From assembly GCA_934201705.1 (NCBI GenBank), contig CAKPXF010000002.1, forward strand, positions 70,733-134,732: 64,000 nucleotides of DNA. Reading direction: 5' to 3'. The notes under the pieces are model-generated. The model searched no databases, was not told the DNA's origin, and saw only the letters and a list, made by a program, of their open reading frames with translations. The position numbers and the translations under genes are program-made. Below, piece after piece: positions 19,167 to 28,101 of the stretch (within the stretch, counting starts at the first letter, position 1; every line of letters starts with the position of its first letter). Source of the DNA: an uncultured Bacilli bacterium. Lineage in GTDB: Bacteria > Bacillota_I > Bacilli_A > RFN20 > CAG-631.

Positions 19167-19261
19167 ATCACCTCGTGAATTATATATAATTTTAACATAA
19201 ATTTGAAATAAAAAAAATAATAAAAAGTATTACTTTTTACTTTTTAATTTATTAGTAAAGT

Positions 19262-19269
19262 GGTAAAAT
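19262..19269 (+). promoter_or_regulatory. Extended -10 promoter of the tsaE operon
   Basis: TGG followed by TAAAAT (19264-19269) forms an extended -10 element. The -35 at 19241-19246 (TTTTTA) is poor, as is common when TGn is present. It lies 19 bp before the tsaE start in the mutS/tsaE divergent gap. Confidence 0.5.
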
Positions 19270-19288
19270 TAACAAAGAAGGTGGTTAA

Positions 19289-19744
19289 ATGGTACTTAAA
19301 AGTAAAAACGATAAGCAAACATATGAATTTGCAAGTTTATTAGCTAAATATATTAAAGGTGGCGACATCATTTTTTTAAATGGTGATTTGGGCGCGGGAA
19401 AAACCACCCTTGTTAAAGGCTTTGCTAAGGCTAAAAATGTTAAACAAACTGTTACTAGTCCAACATTTACTTTACTTAAAACATATAAAACTGATTCCTA
19501 TACTATTGTTCATGTTGATGCTTATAGGCTTGAAGGAGCATCATTTTATGAACTTGAGGATTATTTAACTAATGATAATGTTATTTTTATTGAATGGTCA
19601 AATTGCTTAACAAATATTGATACATTTAAAGATCATTTAGAAATTAAAATTAAGTATTTAAGTAAAAATCAAAGGGAATTTGAAATTATTCCTTATGGAA
19701 AAAGATATGAAGAATTAGTTAAGGAGATGTTTAAAAATGAATAG
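19289..19744 (+). CDS. tsaE: tRNA t6A-modification ATPase TsaE
   Basis: TsaE is the P-loop ATPase partner of TsaB and TsaD in making t6A37 of ANN-decoding tRNAs. Visible are GDLGAGKTTLVKG (Walker A), TSPTFTL, HVDAYRL and FIEWS, all family signatures. At 151 aa the length is normal. GAAGGTGG is a good ribosome site. It is the first gene of tsaE-tsaB-rimI-tsaD and overlaps tsaB by 8 bp. Confidence 0.96.
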   Translation: MVLKSKNDKQTYEFASLLAKYIKGGDIIFLNGDLGAGKTTLVKGFAKAKNVKQTVTSPTFTLLKTYKTDSYTIVHVDAYRLEGASFYELEDYLTNDNVIFIEWSNCLTNIDTFKDHLEIKIKYLSKNQREFEIIPYGKRYEELVKEMFKNE

Positions 19745-20321
19745 TCTATATATTGATACTTCAACAAAATATTTATGTATCGGAATAGCAATAAATCATA
19801 AATTAGTTTATAAATATCAAAACGTTGCTATAAAAATGCAATCAGAATTAACTATTCCAGTTTTAAAAGAAGCCTTAAATGAAAGCAAATTGACATTACA
19901 TGATATTAATGAAATAGTAGTAACAATAGGCCCTGGATCATTTACAGGAATTAGAATTGGAATGTGTATTGCTAAGGTTTTAGCTTCAATTGGAAAAATT
20001 CCTCTTAAAGCGATATCATCTTTAAATGCTTATGCAAATAAAGGAAAAAAGATTGTTATATTAGATGCTAAGGCTAATAGAGCATATTTAGGTATATATA
20101 ATGACAATGCTAAGGTTATAGATGAATGTGTTGTAACAATTGAAGAACTCAAGGAAATTGTAAAGAAATATCAAGATTATGATGTTGTTTTAGATACTTT
20201 TTTATTAAATTTACCAGAAAGTGAAATTGATGTTTTAGAGAATATGAATAGAATTAGTATAAATATACAATGTGTTAATGACGTTGATGGATTAGTTCCA
20301 ATTTATTTAAAGGATAGATAA
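19737..20321 (+). CDS. tsaB: tRNA t6A-modification scaffold protein TsaB
   Basis: TsaB is an inactive ASKHA-fold paralogue that dimerises with TsaD. The 194-aa protein starts LYIDTSTKYLCIGI and carries VTIGPGSFTGIRIGMCIAK, the family hallmark; the metal-binding histidines of TsaD are absent, as expected. It overlaps tsaE by 8 bp and is followed one base later by rimI, so translation is probably coupled. Confidence 0.94.
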   Translation: MNSLYIDTSTKYLCIGIAINHKLVYKYQNVAIKMQSELTIPVLKEALNESKLTLHDINEIVVTIGPGSFTGIRIGMCIAKVLASIGKIPLKAISSLNAYANKGKKIVILDAKANRAYLGIYNDNAKVIDECVVTIEELKEIVKKYQDYDVVLDTFLLNLPESEIDVLENMNRISINIQCVNDVDGLVPIYLKDR

Positions 20322-20322
20322 A

Positions 20323-20775
20323 ATGACAATTCAAATACTTGAAGTAAAAAATGAAGATATTAATGATATTTTAATAATTGAAAATGAATTGTACCATAAG
20401 CCATGGAAGGCAAAAGATTATTTATATGAATTAAATGATAATCCCTTTGCTTTTTATTTAAAAATGATTATAAAAGAAACTAGTGAGGTAATAGGATTTA
20501 TTGGCTTTTGGATAAAATTTGAACAAGCAGAGATTACAAAGGTTTCAATAACAAAAAAATATCAAGGTCATAAGCTTTCTAAGCTTTTAATGCAAGATGC
20601 AGAAAAAAGAATTGTTTTAGCCGGCTGCAATAATATAACACTTGAAGTTAGAGTTTCCAATGAAAGAGCAATAAATCTTTATAAATCATGTGGATTTAGA
20701 ATTGTTACAACTAGAAAAAAGTATTATGAAAATGGCGAAGATGCTTATTTAATGTTAAAGGATTTATATGAATAA
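20323..20775 (+). CDS. rimI: GNAT N-acetyltransferase, RimI type
   Basis: The protein has 150 aa with the GNAT fold: acetyl-CoA loop around VSITKKYQGHKLSKLLM, beta-bulge LEVRVSNERAINLYKSCGF and C-terminal RKKYYENGEDAYLM. RimI acetylates the N-terminal Ala of ribosomal protein S18 in E. coli, and Firmicute members sit between tsaB and tsaD as here. The true substrate in this organism is not shown by the sequence. Confidence 0.92.
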   Translation: MTIQILEVKNEDINDILIIENELYHKPWKAKDYLYELNDNPFAFYLKMIIKETSEVIGFIGFWIKFEQAEITKVSITKKYQGHKLSKLLMQDAEKRIVLAGCNNITLEVRVSNERAINLYKSCGFRIVTTRKKYYENGEDAYLMLKDLYE

Positions 20776-20789
20776 AAGGTGGTAATTAT

Positions 20790-21806
20790 ATGATAATATT
20801 AGCGATTGAAAGTTCTTGTGATGATACTTGTGTAGCTATTTTAAAGGATAAGGAAATACTTAGTAATGTTGTTTCGTCTCAAGTTGAATTTCATAATAAA
20901 TATGGTGGTGTTATGCCAGAACTTGCTTCACGTTTACATGTTGAAAAAATAACTTATGTTATAAATGAAGCTATAATTAAGGCAAATATAAATATCAATG
21001 ATGTTGATTATATTGCCTTCACTGTTGGACCAGGACTTGTTGGTTCTTTACATGTAGGAATGCAAGCTGCAAAAACACTTGCTTTATATTTAAATAAGCC
21101 ACTAGTTCCAATTCATCATTTAGCTGGCCATATTTATGCAAATAGATTTAATAAGGATTTTAAGTTTCCTTTACTTGCTTTAGTTGTAAGTGGTGGTAAT
21201 ACAGAACTTGTGTATATGGAAGATGAATTAAAATTTAAAATAATTGGTCAAACACTTGATGATGCAGTAGGGGAAGCGTATGATAAGGTTTCAAGGCTTT
21301 TAAATTTAGGATATCCAGGTGGCCCAATTATTGATAAAATGGCAAATGTAGGAAACTGTATCTATAAACTTCCACTTCCTAAAAATGATAATACTCTTGA
21401 TTTTTCTTATTCTGGTTTAAAATCTGCTGTAATTAATTTATGCCATAATATGGATCAAAAGAATGTTGCATATAAGAAAGAGGATATTGCTGCTTCATTT
21501 CAAGAGGTAGCAACAGAAATATTAATTAGGAAGGTCAAAATTGCTTTAAAAATGTATCCAGAAATTAAAACATTTGTTGCAGCTGGTGGTTCATCAGCTA
21601 ATAGTAGCTTAAGAAATAAATTAACAGAGCTATTAAGTAAAAAGCATCCAAATGTGGATTTAATTTTGCCACGTCTTTCATTATGTGGTGATAATGCTGC
21701 AATGATTGGAATGTGTGCTTATTATAAGATTATTTCTAATACTTATAATAATGACTTAAATATTTCGGCTATGCCACAATATGAACTTGAAGATTTTTCA
21801 AATTAA
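20790..21806 (+). CDS. tsaD: tRNA N6-threonylcarbamoyladenosine transferase TsaD
   Basis: TsaD transfers threonylcarbamoyl from its adenylate to A37. The 338-aa protein begins ILAIESSCDDTCVAI; HHLAGH carries the two metal-binding histidines, and GGNTELVYM, DDAVGEAYDK and AAGGSSANSSLR complete the ASKHA site. AAAAGGTGG precedes the ATG. It is the last gene of the t6A operon. The hairpin just downstream favours the opposite strand, so its own termination is less clear. Confidence 0.97.
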   Translation: MIILAIESSCDDTCVAILKDKEILSNVVSSQVEFHNKYGGVMPELASRLHVEKITYVINEAIIKANININDVDYIAFTVGPGLVGSLHVGMQAAKTLALYLNKPLVPIHHLAGHIYANRFNKDFKFPLLALVVSGGNTELVYMEDELKFKIIGQTLDDAVGEAYDKVSRLLNLGYPGGPIIDKMANVGNCIYKLPLPKNDNTLDFSYSGLKSAVINLCHNMDQKNVAYKKEDIAASFQEVATEILIRKVKIALKMYPEIKTFVAAGGSSANSSLRNKLTELLSKKHPNVDLILPRLSLCGDNAAMIGMCAYYKIISNTYNNDLNISAMPQYELEDFSN

Positions 21807-21823
21807 AAAGTAGCCTTAGCTAC
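21805..21823 (-). terminator. Terminator of the sugar-kinase-like gene
   Basis: On the minus strand GTAGC-TAAG-GCTAC (21823-21810) is followed by five T. The stem is short (5 bp). It lies between the convergent tsaD and kinase genes. Confidence 0.55.
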
Positions 21824-21831
21824 CTTAAAAG

Positions 21832-22911
21832 TTATTTAATTAATTCTTTGATAACATCGTTCATAGTAACGATGTTTTTTTCTATTTCACTTGCGAGCTT
21901 GATTTGATTTTTTGCCCTAATTAAATTGTGATTTTTGTATTCTGTTTTATAGTAAGAATCACCATTTAAGTAATCATCTAAAAACCTAATTGCTTGTTCT
22001 AGTGTTATTAAATTTGCACTAAAAGCTAAATTATCTATTTCATCTTTAGTTAAAATGCTTTTAAGATTCAATAAAAATCCTTCGCTATAGGCTTTAAAAT
22101 TATCTAAAGAAAAGCAAACTTTATTTAAATCTATTTCATCTTCCTTACTAGTATTACAAATAAATCTTATTGCATCTCCAAAATCAAATAATATAGAACC
22201 TGGCATTATTGTATCTAAATCAATTACACAAAGAGGTTTGTTTGTTTTTTTATCAAATAAAACATTATTTAGTTTTGTATCATTATGAGTAACTCTTAAC
22301 AAAACTTTTTTATTTTCAAGTAATAAATTAATTCTATTATAATAATTTTCTTTACTTTTTAAATAATTTATTTCATCAACACAATCCTTAACTCTATTAA
22401 ATTTATCATTTTTAATACTATTTATAAGATTTTCATATCTTTTTTGTGTGTTATGAAAATTTTGAATTACAATATAAAGTTTAGAAGCATCAAAATCATT
22501 TAAATCGCTATAAAATTGACTAAAGGCACTTGATACTTCTTTATATATATTTAATGAGGCATTATTTTCATAAGCAATAGTATTGTCAATATAGATATAC
22601 ATTCTATAATATTTATCATTTATTTTATCATAATAAAATAATTCATTATCAGTTGTTTTAATAATTGTTAATGTTTCTCTTAAGCAATTACCATTTCTTT
22701 TAGCTATTTTTTCCTTTAAATGATTTGTCACTAAAAAAATGTTGTTCATTAACATATTTATATTATTAAAAACATTTTTATTAATTTCTTGTAATAAATA
22801 CGAATTATTTTTACATATTATTACATAAGTTCCATTGATATGTCCGTTACCAAACGGCTTTATTTTTATTATTTTATCTTGAATATCAAATTTATTTACA
22901 ATGTTTTCCAT
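21832..22911 (-). CDS. Aminoglycoside-phosphotransferase-fold kinase, N-acetylhexosamine 1-kinase-like
   Basis: The protein has 359 aa. The catalytic loop is HNDTKLNNVLFD (Asp plus Asn of the APH fold), and the metal-binding region is VIDLDTIMPGSILFDFGDAIR, closely matching the NahK/LnpB group that phosphorylates GlcNAc or GalNAc at C1 in lacto-N-biose and mucin sugar use. The N-terminus has the nucleotide-binding GNGHINGTYV. It is a single gene in reverse orientation between tsaD and the RCC1 protein, so context gives no help. Other APH-fold kinases (choline, methylthioribose) fit less well. Confidence 0.72.
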   Translation of the reverse strand: MENIVNKFDIQDKIIKIKPFGNGHINGTYVIICKNNSYLLQEINKNVFNNINMLMNNIFLVTNHLKEKIAKRNGNCLRETLTIIKTTDNELFYYDKINDKYYRMYIYIDNTIAYENNASLNIYKEVSSAFSQFYSDLNDFDASKLYIVIQNFHNTQKRYENLINSIKNDKFNRVKDCVDEINYLKSKENYYNRINLLLENKKVLLRVTHNDTKLNNVLFDKKTNKPLCVIDLDTIMPGSILFDFGDAIRFICNTSKEDEIDLNKVCFSLDNFKAYSEGFLLNLKSILTKDEIDNLAFSANLITLEQAIRFLDDYLNGDSYYKTEYKNHNLIRAKNQIKLASEIEKNIVTMNDVIKELIK

Positions 22912-23024
22912 AAAATCACCATAATTATTATATAAAAAAGCAAAAAAAAAATAAACAATATCTTTTAATTCGACAAAATACGCATAATCATGTGTCTATA
23001 ATAATTATGGAGGATAGATATTTT

Positions 23025-25199
23025 ATGAAAAAGGCAAAAAAAATTTTATTAATAATGATTTTTATAATATTAAATTTTTCTTTATTAAATATTTATAAAG
23101 TAAGAAATTTAAAGGTAAGTGCAACCAATGACATAGTAGAAACAAATACAATTAAAATATCATCTGGCAGAACTTTTTCCTTGCTTTTATCAAAAGATGG
23201 CGTCGTATATGCTTGGGGATTAATAGGTGAAAGCAATAATCCATCATATTGTAAAAAGTTTGTTAATCCTACAAATATAAGTAAAGACATCGAACTTGCA
23301 AATGATGATTGCTTTATAGATATTTTTTCTGGCGAACAGCATTGCTTTTTGTTAAGCAATTCAGGAAGAGTTTTTTGTATGGGAAGTGGCGAAAAAAAGC
23401 AATTTGGCTATAGTGATTTCTATTTTAAGACAACCCCAACTGAAATAACATCAATGTTTTCTTTACAAAATGATGATAAAATTACTTATATATCTTGTGG
23501 TGATGATTTTAATATAGCTTTAACTGCTAAGCATAAAGTATTATCATTTGGAAAAAACGAAAATGGGCAATTAGGAATAAATACTAATACTATTGATCAA
23601 ACAGTTTATGATATAACTAATAATTTTAATTTAGATAATAATGATTATATTATTAATGTTAAAAGCGGAGCTTCTCATTCATTGGCTTATAGTAAAAATG
23701 GAAATATTTACTCATGGGGAGATAATAGCTTTGGACAATTAGGCTTTAAGGATAAAGACTTTAAGCAAACGCCAACATTAATTGAACAAATTAAAGATAA
23801 TGTAATTGATATATCTTGTGGTAGGTATACATCATATGTTTTAACTAATCAAGCAAATTTATATGGCTTTGGTTCTAATGCTTATGGTCAATTAGCAAAT
23901 CATGAAACAATAATTACTTCATCTTATAAGGATTATCCTTATATTATGAACGGGAATTTTGACTTTGAAACTAATGAATTTATTATTGATATTGAAGCAA
24001 ATTATTATTATGGTTTTATTAAAACTAGCTTAAACAATTATTATTCTTTTGGTGAAAATAGTTCTGGTCAGTTAGGAAATAGTACAACATTAACAACAAG
24101 CTATCCACAAAAATTTAATTATTTAACTTCCTTGCCAGCTGGTGATGAAATTAATAGTATTGCTTGTGGCAAGGACCATTGTATAGCAAGTAGTAAAAAC
24201 GGCCATATTTTGGCTTGGGGTAGTAATCTTCAAGGGCAATTATCTGAGGATTATACAGTCACACAAGCCTATATTAAAGCCCTTGACATTACTAAGAATT
24301 TTCCACCAATTATTGTTATTTCAATGTCAGCTAGTAGTGTAAAATATAAAGATTATAAATTTGATGTTAATGCTTATTATTTAGATAATGAGCAAATTGA
24401 TGAAATGTATTATTATGTTAATGAAACTACTACATATCCTAAAAGTAATTGGATACAATTTGGTAAAGAAATAAGCGTTAATGAGGGTGAGGGTAAAAAA
24501 TATATTCATATAAAAATAGTTTCTAAAAAAGAAACGTATTATTATACATCAAATCCTATTATTTTAGATCATGTTGCACCAAAAATTGAAATGTTTACCA
24601 AAGATTTCAAGCCTTTTAGTGAGAAATATGCTAATGGCCCTATAGCTTTAAATGTAATAGATGATAATGAAGAAATTGAAATAATATATACATTGAATGG
24701 AAAAAAATATAAAGAGAGTAATAAGTCAATTAACTTATATCAAGATGGTAACTATTCTATATACGCTAAGGATGGTGCCAGCAATTTTTCAGTAGCAATT
24801 GAGTTTACAATCGATACAATTCTCCCAACAATAACTAAAATCGATAATAAATCATTTGCTGGCACATCTTATAGTACTAGAGAAGGTAATATAACAATTG
24901 AAGGAAGCGAGGCACTGGCGTGTTATAATCTAGGCTATAAAGGCGTTAAAGAAAGTCAATATCAAGCATTAAATGATAATGAAACGACTTTCAATATAAA
25001 ACTAAAAAAAGGTGTCAATACATTGACAATATACGATCTTGCTGGAAATGAATCAAAAACATATGAAATCATTTACTCTCCAAGATTCTTTCAAGACACT
25101 CAATTGCTACTGTTTGTATTTTCATCATTAGTTGCATTGTTTATAGGAATAATAATAATTGTTTATGCAATTAAACATAAGAAAAATCTTGTTAAATAA
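23025..25199 (+). CDS. Surface protein with seven RCC1 repeats and Ig-like tail
   Basis: After a signal/anchor segment (about residues 5-25) the ectodomain holds seven RCC1-type repeats, recognisable by VYAWG, VFCMG, VLSFGKNENGQLG, IYSWGDNSFGQLG, LYGFGSNAYGQLA, YYSFGENSSGQLG and ILAWGSNLQGQLS. Seven is the number of blades in an RCC1 propeller. Two Ig-like modules follow (about 430-690), then a C-terminal membrane helix and basic tail (about 700-724). GGAGG at 23009-23013 supports ATG 23025 rather than the GTG at 22992. The protein should be anchored outside the membrane. Ligand unknown; binding of a surface or host partner is a guess. Confidence 0.85.
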   Translation: MKKAKKILLIMIFIILNFSLLNIYKVRNLKVSATNDIVETNTIKISSGRTFSLLLSKDGVVYAWGLIGESNNPSYCKKFVNPTNISKDIELANDDCFIDIFSGEQHCFLLSNSGRVFCMGSGEKKQFGYSDFYFKTTPTEITSMFSLQNDDKITYISCGDDFNIALTAKHKVLSFGKNENGQLGINTNTIDQTVYDITNNFNLDNNDYIINVKSGASHSLAYSKNGNIYSWGDNSFGQLGFKDKDFKQTPTLIEQIKDNVIDISCGRYTSYVLTNQANLYGFGSNAYGQLANHETIITSSYKDYPYIMNGNFDFETNEFIIDIEANYYYGFIKTSLNNYYSFGENSSGQLGNSTTLTTSYPQKFNYLTSLPAGDEINSIACGKDHCIASSKNGHILAWGSNLQGQLSEDYTVTQAYIKALDITKNFPPIIVISMSASSVKYKDYKFDVNAYYLDNEQIDEMYYYVNETTTYPKSNWIQFGKEISVNEGEGKKYIHIKIVSKKETYYYTSNPIILDHVAPKIEMFTKDFKPFSEKYANGPIALNVIDDNEEIEIIYTLNGKKYKESNKSINLYQDGNYSIYAKDGASNFSVAIEFTIDTILPTITKIDNKSFAGTSYSTREGNITIEGSEALACYNLGYKGVKESQYQALNDNETTFNIKLKKGVNTLTIYDLAGNESKTYEIIYSPRFFQDTQLLLFVFSSLVALFIGIIIIVYAIKHKKNLVK

Positions 25200-25201
25200 T
25201 A

Positions 25202-25230
25202 TAGACAAAAAAAAGTAAAAGCATTATAAT
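25202..25230 (+). promoter_or_regulatory. Promoter of the T-box-trpS operon
   Basis: TAGACA (25202-25207), a 17-bp spacer and a consensus TATAAT (25225-25230) form a strong sigma-A promoter with a start near 25237, just before the T-box leader. Confidence 0.85.
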
Positions 25231-25236
25231 TTAATA

Positions 25237-25461
25237 AACCAATGAGATGGGAAAAAACTATTGATGGCATCAAAGAGAGTTTGGTATGGTGAAAGCAAAT
25301 ATGCCTAAATAGATAATATGGGCCATTGAGGGCGAAGCGAAAAAAGTAGCTAAGATGGGTTCTCCCATTATAGAGAATAGAGTGCATAGTTATACTATGA
25401 ACTAAGGTGGTACCACGTAAATTATACGTCCTTAGATAAATTTCTAAAGACGTTTTTATTT
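25237..25461 (+). promoter_or_regulatory. T-box leader (tRNA-Trp-sensing riboswitch)
   Basis: The leader contains the Stem I features AGAGAG (25274-25279) and GGTGAAAGC, a candidate UGG specifier at 25319-25321 followed by GCC and TTGAG, and the conserved T-box AAGGTGGTACCACG (25404-25417). The terminator stem ACGTC..TTAGA / TCTAA.GACGT (25426-25453) is followed by a T run. Uncharged tRNA-Trp should stabilise the antiterminator and allow trpS expression. The specifier choice is my reading of the Stem I 3' strand and agrees with the gene controlled. Confidence 0.95.
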
Positions 25462-25478
25462 TTTAAGGAGAGATGATT

Positions 25479-26474
25479 ATGGAAAATGTAAAAAAAAGAA
25501 TGCTAAGTGGAATTAAGCCTACTGGGAAATTAACATTAGGTAATTATATTGGAGCAATTAAGCAATTTATTTCATATCAAGATGAATATGAAATGTTTGT
25601 TTTTATTGCTGATTTACATGCTTTAACTTTACCTATTGATCCAAAGGAATTAAGAGAAAATACCAAAGATTTAATTTCAATTTATTTAGCTTGTGGGCTT
25701 GATCCAAATAAAGTTGTTTTATTTAAGCAAAGTGATGTTCATGAGCATGCAGAACTAGGCTATATTATGGCTTGTAATTCCAATATGGGTGAATTATTCA
25801 GAATGACTCAATATAAGGATAAGACTGCTAAAATGGGTAGCAATGAATCAATTCCTACTGGCATTTTTATTTATCCTGCTTTAATGGCTGCTGATATTGT
25901 TTTATATGATCCTGATTATGTTCCTGTGGGAATTGACCAAAAGCAGCATGTTGAATTAACTCGTGATATTGCGATGCGTTTTAATTCACACTATTCAGAA
26001 ACATTTAAAATTCCTGAACCAGTTGTTCCAAAAAATGGTGCAAAAATCGGTTCACTTTCTAATCCTTTAAAGAAAATGTCAAAATCAGAATCTGAAAAAG
26101 GAACAATTTATTTACTTGAGGATTTAGCAATTATTAGGAAGAAAATTATGTCAGCTGTTACTGATAGTGATACTAAAGTATACTACGATGAAGTAAATAA
26201 GCCTGGAATTTCAAATTTATTAACTATTATGTCAGCTTTAACAAATCGTTCAATTAATGATCTTGAAAATGAATTTAAGGATTGTAATTATGGAACATTT
26301 AAAAAGGCTGTAGCTGATGTAGTATGTAATGAATTAGAAGCATTACAAAATAAAGTAAAAGAAATTAAAAATAGTGGAATTATTGATAAGGTATTAGAAG
26401 AAGGAGCAGCAAAAGCAAGTATTGTTGCCAAGAAAAAACTTGCAAAGGTATATAGAAAAGTTGGTTTAAGATAA
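25479..26474 (+). CDS. trpS: Tryptophanyl-tRNA synthetase
   Basis: Class I synthetase that charges tRNA-Trp. It has SGIKPTGKLTLGNYIGAI (the HIGH-equivalent region), HALTLP, PALMAADIVLYDPDYVPVG (Trp pocket), and KKMSKSE (the KMSKS loop). Length is about 331 aa. AAGGAG at 25465-25470 gives normal spacing to ATG 25479; the ATG at 25473 is only two bases away and is less likely. It lies directly after the T-box and heads a run with the HAD and ferredoxin genes. Confidence 0.96.
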   Translation: MENVKKRMLSGIKPTGKLTLGNYIGAIKQFISYQDEYEMFVFIADLHALTLPIDPKELRENTKDLISIYLACGLDPNKVVLFKQSDVHEHAELGYIMACNSNMGELFRMTQYKDKTAKMGSNESIPTGIFIYPALMAADIVLYDPDYVPVGIDQKQHVELTRDIAMRFNSHYSETFKIPEPVVPKNGAKIGSLSNPLKKMSKSESEKGTIYLLEDLAIIRKKIMSAVTDSDTKVYYDEVNKPGISNLLTIMSALTNRSINDLENEFKDCNYGTFKKAVADVVCNELEALQNKVKEIKNSGIIDKVLEEGAAKASIVAKKKLAKVYRKVGLR

Positions 26475-27259
26475 TGGGGTTAAAGGATAAAATAATTGCT
26501 TTTGATATTGATGGAACACTTGCTCGAAATAGCTCAATTCCTTCTCTTTATACAATTAATGAAATTACACGCTTAATAAATGAAGGATATCATATTACTT
26601 TATCAACTGGAAGAAATATAGTTTCAAGTATTAATATTTATAATTCATGTAACATGAAAGATTTATGCGTTTTATGTAATGGTGCTATGGTTTATGACCC
26701 AATAAATAATAAAAAAATAACTAATGTTACAATACCTTTAAATGTCGTTTACGAGCTAATCGAGAATAAAGAATTAATAAATTATATTGATGATTTATTA
26801 ATTGAAATTGATTTTGATACGTATGCATTAACTGGTAATGTTTGGCCAAATGCTAAATATATTGGAAACTTTAAAGAAACATTAAAAAATGAGCCAAATG
26901 CTATTGTTTTCTTCTTAAAAGATGCTAAATATCAAGAAAATGTTGCCAAAATAATAAATACTAGTAAAGATTATCATTATAGATATTGGTTTAAGCAAGG
27001 AGAATTTTATAATCTTCATTTTTCCAAAAAGGAAGGAATGGAGGAATTATTAAAATACTATAATAAAACTAATGAAGACTTAATATTTTTTGGAGATGGC
27101 GAAAATGATAAAGAATTGCTAGAATTTGCAGGTATTGGAGTCGCTATGAAAAATGCATCAGATGATGTAAAAGAGGTTGCTGATCAAGTTAGTGAATTTG
27201 ATAATGATAATGATGGAGCAATTAAGCATCTTTTGAAAATGCTTGAAAGAGATTTATGA
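26474..27259 (+). CDS. HAD-superfamily hydrolase, Cof type
   Basis: A 261-aa sugar-phosphate-phosphatase-like protein of the Cof/YkrA group. Motif I is DIDGTLA, motif II STGRN, and the late motif GDGENDKELL carries the metal ligands, followed by GVAMKNASDDVKEVADQVS. A C2 cap domain lies between. The start codon overlaps the trpS stop by one base (TAATG), so it is co-translated with trpS; no functional link to tryptophan is known. The substrate cannot be predicted. Confidence 0.92.
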   Translation: MGLKDKIIAFDIDGTLARNSSIPSLYTINEITRLINEGYHITLSTGRNIVSSINIYNSCNMKDLCVLCNGAMVYDPINNKKITNVTIPLNVVYELIENKELINYIDDLLIEIDFDTYALTGNVWPNAKYIGNFKETLKNEPNAIVFFLKDAKYQENVAKIINTSKDYHYRYWFKQGEFYNLHFSKKEGMEELLKYYNKTNEDLIFFGDGENDKELLEFAGIGVAMKNASDDVKEVADQVSEFDNDNDGAIKHLLKMLERDL

Positions 27260-28101
27260 AAATACTTTTATTATATTTTAGCGGTTCATATAATACGTTA
27301 TATCTAACGACTTTATTGAAAAATAGCTTTTTAAAAAAAAATCATTCTGTTGATACTTTATTTTTAAATGATAAAAGTAAAATTAATAATTTGAATTCTT
27401 ATGATTTAGTAGGAATTGGTTATCCTATTTACTTTAATAATACTCCAAAATTTTTCTTAGAGAATATAGAAAGATTGAATATAAAAAACAAAAAAATTTT
27501 TATTTATAAAAATGGTGGGAATTATAAAATAAAAGACGCTAATTATTCATCATACCAGTTAATAAATAAAATAAGTAAAAATAATGAATTTTTAAATGAA
27601 TATCATTTTATTATGCCTTTTAATATTAATACAAAGCTTACTGATGAAAACTGCAAAACACTAATAGATTATAACTTAAAATACATAGATTACATTACAA
27701 GCAATATTTTATTAAAAGGAAATAACATATTTACATTTAAGGGAAAATGCAATTCCTTTTTTGGAAAAGTAAAATATAATTATTATTTATTATTTTCAAG
27801 AAATATAAAAATAAATAAGGACATTTGTATTAAATGTAGGAAATGCTGCTTTAATTGTCCAATGGAAAATATAAAATATGATAAAGTTAAAAAGAAAAAT
27901 TATACCATTAATAAATGTGTCTTGTGCTTAAGATGCTTAAATAATTGCAAGGTAAAAGCATTAAAAAAAGGTATAGCAAATACAATCGCTATTAATGAAA
28001 GGTACAATTATTTTAATATTAATAATTTGAATTCTAATAAAACAATAAGTTTATTTAATGATTATTATAAAAGAATTGATAGCCTTATAAGCAATCATTA
28101 G
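27256..28101 (+). CDS. Flavodoxin-like protein with two 4Fe-4S ferredoxin motifs (EFR1 type)
   Basis: The protein has 281 aa. The N-terminal part resembles a flavodoxin fold (LLLYFSGSYNTLYL as FMN phosphate loop). The C-terminal part has CIKCRKCCFNCPM (about 192) and CVLCLRCLNNCKV (about 221), two clusters of bacterial ferredoxin type. It is therefore a likely electron carrier of the EFR1 family. It overlaps the HAD gene by 4 bp, and its end overlaps the convergent pgpA gene by 17 bp. The redox partner is unknown. Confidence 0.85.
   Translation: MKILLLYFSGSYNTLYLTTLLKNSFLKKNHSVDTLFLNDKSKINNLNSYDLVGIGYPIYFNNTPKFFLENIERLNIKNKKIFIYKNGGNYKIKDANYSSYQLINKISKNNEFLNEYHFIMPFNINTKLTDENCKTLIDYNLKYIDYITSNILLKGNNIFTFKGKCNSFFGKVKYNYYLLFSRNIKINKDICIKCRKCCFNCPMENIKYDKVKKKNYTINKCVLCLRCLNNCKVKALKKGIANTIAINERYNYFNINNLNSNKTISLFNDYYKRIDSLISNH

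Noticed and set aside
22970..23002. Promoter upstream of the RCC1 gene (TCGACA ... TATAAT)
   Set aside because: The spacer would be 21 bp and the transcript would start at the ribosome site itself, so the call is too weak.
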